DNA from: Saccoglossus kowalevskii
Lineage: Eukaryota; Hemichordata; Enteropneusta; Harrimaniidae
Direction: 5' to 3'
DNA length: 41,309 nucleotides
Assembly: GCF_000003605.2 (NCBI RefSeq)
Contig: NW_003128371.1
Span: forward strand, 1 to 41,309
Position numbers and translations under genes: made by a program. Below the pieces are notes generated by a model. The model was not told the DNA's origin. It saw only the letters and a program-made list of their open reading frames with translations, and did not search any database. This document shows, piece by piece, positions 38,530 to 41,309 of the stretch; positions within the stretch are counted from its first letter, which is position 1, and every line of letters starts with the position of its first letter.

Positions 38530-39612
38530 CACCGTGTCCCAAAAGTTGGTTAACCTTATTGTTCAGGCATTTACCCCCATTATTCTCACATCCGATACCA
38601 TCTGGTCAGCCATCTGGAATCTGGTTGTCCATGTGTGGGCTGATTGCATAAAATGTTTAGAATATATCAGTATGTCTCACTGGCTTGGGAGATACCCACA
38701 TGACCATACCATGGGCAAAGTCAAATCTGGACATCACAGACTTTCTGATTCCCAGCTCCGTGCTCAAGCTGTTGCCCTTTCTAGTGTGGGGAAAACTTGT
38801 GATGAGGTTGCCATATTCTTGGGGAGGACTAGATGATGGGTTTTGAACTGGACCAAGCGTCACAAGCAAGGTGCAGGCCTTGAAGATAAGCCCCGATCTG
38901 GACGTCTCGTGTGCTCACTACCAGAGCCAGGAACATCATCAGGAAGGCCAAGGAGAAGGTGACAGCCATGCAGGCGGTTGAGTCGCGTACTAAAAAACAT
39001 TGACGAGGAAGGCTTTTAGAGCACTGTTCATCGCTATTTGACCCAGAAAATTGGTTTGAGGGCATACAAGAGGCCCAAATATCACGACTGACAGAGAAGG
39101 GGAGAAGCTGTCTTTCGCCAGGAAGTATGCCAGCTTGACCCCAGAGGATTGGAAGAACTGGATTTTTTCCGACGGGTACCCCTTGTATTTGTTTCCGATG
39201 CCCAACAGTCAAAATGACCAGGTCTATACTGATAGTCCTGAGCAGGTGAAGTTGAGTGCCCATACCACTGGCTGTCTGAGCTTCACATAGTGCCACAAAG
39301 GACCACATTAAACGCTCAATAATATCTGCAGGAGATACTGGAACCGACACTGATGCCCATTATGAGCAGAAAGAAGAGGAGTGATCTTGTCACCAGTCGG
39401 AAGATGTACAAACGACGCTCGGACATGGTGTTCATGCAGGATGGTACACTTGCTCATACCACCCATGTGAGCCAGGAGTGGTGTTCCAGGAAACTTCCCG
39501 GCTTTCCCGTAAATAGGAATGGCCCCAATCCAATGGAGAACTGCTGAGGGATACTGAATGACAGAATCTTCAGCAGCCGACCCTCTATGTCCATGAAGCG
39601 ATTAAGAGAATT
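38530..39612 (+). pseudogene. Tc1/mariner-type transposase, dead copy 1
   Basis: DDE cut-and-paste transposase remnant. The 5' end is CACCGTGTCCCAAAAGTTGG after TA (38528-38529), a typical mariner/Tc1 TIR start; the 3' TIR is missing. In order: N-terminal helix-turn-helix part MGKVKSGHHRLSDSQLRAQA to EVAIFLGRTR, an in-frame TGA (38834-38836), WVLNWTKRHKQGAGLEDKPR then SGRPRV, LTQKIGLRAYKRPK, WKNWIFSDGYPLY (first Asp), VFMQDGTLAHTTHVSQEW (second Asp) and NPMEN (Glu), then RPSMSMKRLRE. Several frameshifts and stops make it inactive. It runs straight into LINE sequence at about 39613. Confidence 0.88.
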
Positions 39613-39736
39613 TCAGTTTAAAATAGCACACAATATTCTGTATAGAAATGAAACTCCATGTAAGATGACACCTCCTATAGTTGAATCAGACAAATGTACT
39701 TTTTGTTCATCTAATACTGAAACATTGTGACATATT
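39613..39736 (+). mobile_element. LINE relic part 2: C-terminal knuckle region
   Basis: FQFKIAHNILYRNETPCKM, then ESDKCTFCSSNTETL.HI. This matches the FQ.KILHRI and CTFC....ETI.HLF segments of the other LINE relics here and continues the element interrupted at 38529. Confidence 0.8.
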
Positions 39737-40510
39737 GCTGTTGCCCTTTGTAGTATGGGCAAAACTTGTGAGCTGGTTGTCATATTCTTGGGAAGGACTA
39801 GATGATGGGTTTTGAACTGGACCAAGCGTCACAAGCAAGGTGCAGGCCTTGAAGATAAGCCCCGATCTGGACGTCTCGTGTGCTCACTACCAGAGCCAGG
39901 AACATCATCAGGAAGGCCAAGGGCAGAAGGTGAAAGCCATGCAGGCGGTTGAGTCGCAGACTGAAAAACATTGACGAGGAAGGCTCTTAGAGCACTGTTC
40001 ATCGCTATTTGACCCAGAAAATTGGTTTGAGGGCATACAAGAGGCCCAAAATATCACGACTGACAGAGAAGGGGAGAGACTGTCTTTCGCCAGGAAGTAT
40101 GCCAGCTTGACCCCAGTGGATTGGAAGAACTGGATTTTTTCCGACGGGTACCCCTTGTATTTGTTTCCGATGCCCAACAGTCAAAATGACCAGGTCTATA
40201 CTGATAGTCCTGAGCAGGTGAAGTTGAGTGCCCATACCATTGGCTGTCTGAGCTTCACTTAGTGCCACAGGGGACCACATTAAACGCTCAATAATATCTG
40301 CAGGAAATACTGGAACCGACACTGATGCCCATTATGAGCAGAAAGAAGAGAAGTGATCTTGTCACTGGTCGGAAGATGGTTTATGCAGGATGGTACACCT
40401 GCTCATACCACCCGTGTGAGCCAGGAGTGGTGTTCCAGGAAACTTCCTGACTTTCCCGTAAATAGGAATGGCCCCAATCCAATGGAGAACTGCTGAGGGA
40501 TACTGAATGA
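39737..40510 (+). pseudogene. Tc1/mariner-type transposase, dead copy 2 (5' truncated)
   Basis: Begins inside the helix-turn-helix coding part and carries the same TGA and most of the same frameshifts as copy 1, plus its own small deletions. It keeps the FSDGYP and NPMEN segments. The shared lesions show the gene was already dead when duplicated. Confidence 0.88.
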
Positions 40511-40830
40511 CGATACTGAAATGTACTTTGTGTTCATCTAATACTGAAACATTGTGACATATTTCGTTATGAATGCATAGATGCATCTATTACGGGAATC
40601 ATTCTTTACGGAATAAATTAAATCTACATAGATTCCCGACCCTAAACAAGTTTTGCTGGGTGACGAAGACTATCCTTGTCTGTTATCCTTATCTCGATGG
40701 CAAAAGAGCATATAGTATAGAAAATACAAATTTTACTTTATTGCTTATAAAAGGTAGGTTCAATACAAGCTGAGCTCTAACATCAATAAGTGGGGTAAAT
40801 TCGTGAATTGTATTAAGTCTACTCACAAAA
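40511..40830 (+). mobile_element. LINE relic part 3: end of the protein
   Basis: After CTLCSSNTETL-like text in unit 2 the LINE resumes in unique sequence: HIFRYECIDASI (about 40555-40590), ILISMAKEHI (about 40685-40715), YRKYKFYFIAYKR (about 40717-40755) and NINKWGKFVNCIK (about 40780-40820). These match the L.L.KR.IY and KF..KW end of LINE proteins. Confidence 0.65.
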
Positions 40831-41309
40831 ACCACTGTAATGTCCTTTTAATAGTATTAAATTAATTACCAGGTATATGCTATGTAAACTTTGAAAGTGT
40901 GCTCCAATAAAAAATAGTTCTAAAAACAAAAAACGTCATATGTTTGTTTGAATGAAATTCTACAATACAAATTTTGCGTTTTAAAAGACGAAAATGGAAA
41001 GACGAAATTCAGCTAAATATTATCCAAACCAAAATGAATTGATGTAAGCTATGGAATCGTGTATCCAGAAATAGGTATATTTTTCCTTGCCAACGTCTCT
41101 CGTCCATCATCCTCATATAATATACATCTCAATGATTGAGTCATCTTAGCTATTTAATAAAAGTATTGTGATGATCAAAAAAAGAGAGAACAGGGGAAGC
41201 CATATTATGTCAATCATATTGTTCGTACTCTCACATGAGAATTAGTTTTTAAGACAGATCATTATTTTAATGCGAGAGTCGTGACGTCCAGCCTACCTAT
41301 AAGATATTG
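40831..41309. other. Non-coding right edge
   Basis: AT-rich, no coding frame. The first part may be the LINE 3' UTR (AATAAA at about 40907). Confidence 0.35.

Larger units (their letters stand above)
38768..40563 (+). repeat. Tandem duplication of the Tc1/LINE composite
   Basis: Unit 1 is 38768-39736 (969 bp); unit 2 is 39737 to about 40563 (about 827 bp). GCTGTTGCCCTTT starts both, and ATCTAATACTGAAACATTGT followed by GACATATT ends both. Unit 2 lost about 20 bp in the transposase (after GGAAGAT near 40375) and most of the LINE piece before ATGTACTTT. Identity is otherwise very high, so the duplication is younger than the decay of the transposase. Confidence 0.93.

Noticed and set aside
38829-39350. 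173-codon frame on the minus strand, with a partner at 40005-40322
   Set aside because: It is the antisense shadow of the Tc1-type transposase; both copies show it because the region is duplicated, and the + strand translation matches the transposase motifs.

Overview
This is an AT-rich nuclear window from an animal. It has spliced genes with GT-AG introns, a vertebrate-like HECT ubiquitin ligase, a class A neuropeptide-type GPCR, and much decayed LINE, SINE, MITE and Tc1 material. The character of the genes and repeats suggests an invertebrate, perhaps an invertebrate deuterostome such as a hemichordate or amphioxus. That placement is inference; the sequence alone does not fix the species.

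Layout. (1) 194-4300, + strand: the last seven coding exons of a NEDD4-family HECT E3 ligase closest to WWP1/WWP2/ITCH. All splice sites and phases agree, giving 309 residues plus stop, and the 5' exons lie before the window. The intron after exon E carries a tandem copy of that exon's 3' end. (2) 4301-21880: a long gene-poor stretch with a probable 3' UTR and poly(A) signals, a 21-bp-TIR element, two MITEs of a TTAA family (a third lies at 31.2 kb), a 326-bp TIR element flanked by TA, two antisense LINE relics, and two families of repeats in opposite orientation, one of them a tRNA-derived SINE. (3) 21880-25400: a CpG-richer segment with ETS- and NRF1-like sites, then a one-exon reading frame for a 318-residue somatostatin/allatostatin-C/MCH-type receptor (23377-24333), followed at once by a 71-bp minisatellite of about 12 units. 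(4) 25400-37480: mostly non-coding, with two more antisense LINE relics, the best-preserved TTAA MITE and a few short candidate exons I cannot name. (5) 37487-40830, + strand: a decayed LINE (endonuclease and RT C-terminal pieces) interrupted by a dead Tc1/mariner transposase. The composite was later tandemly duplicated with a 969-bp offset.

Only the HECT ligase and the GPCR can be called with confidence as host genes. They are unrelated in function and 19 kb apart, so nothing points to a gene cluster or a new multi-gene system. The more unusual material is structural: the exon-end duplication in the ligase gene, a long open frame in the ligase intron that runs in frame into the next exon, the GPCR frame that ends on a perfect splice donor, the TTAA MITE family, and the layered LINE/Tc1/duplication history at the right end.
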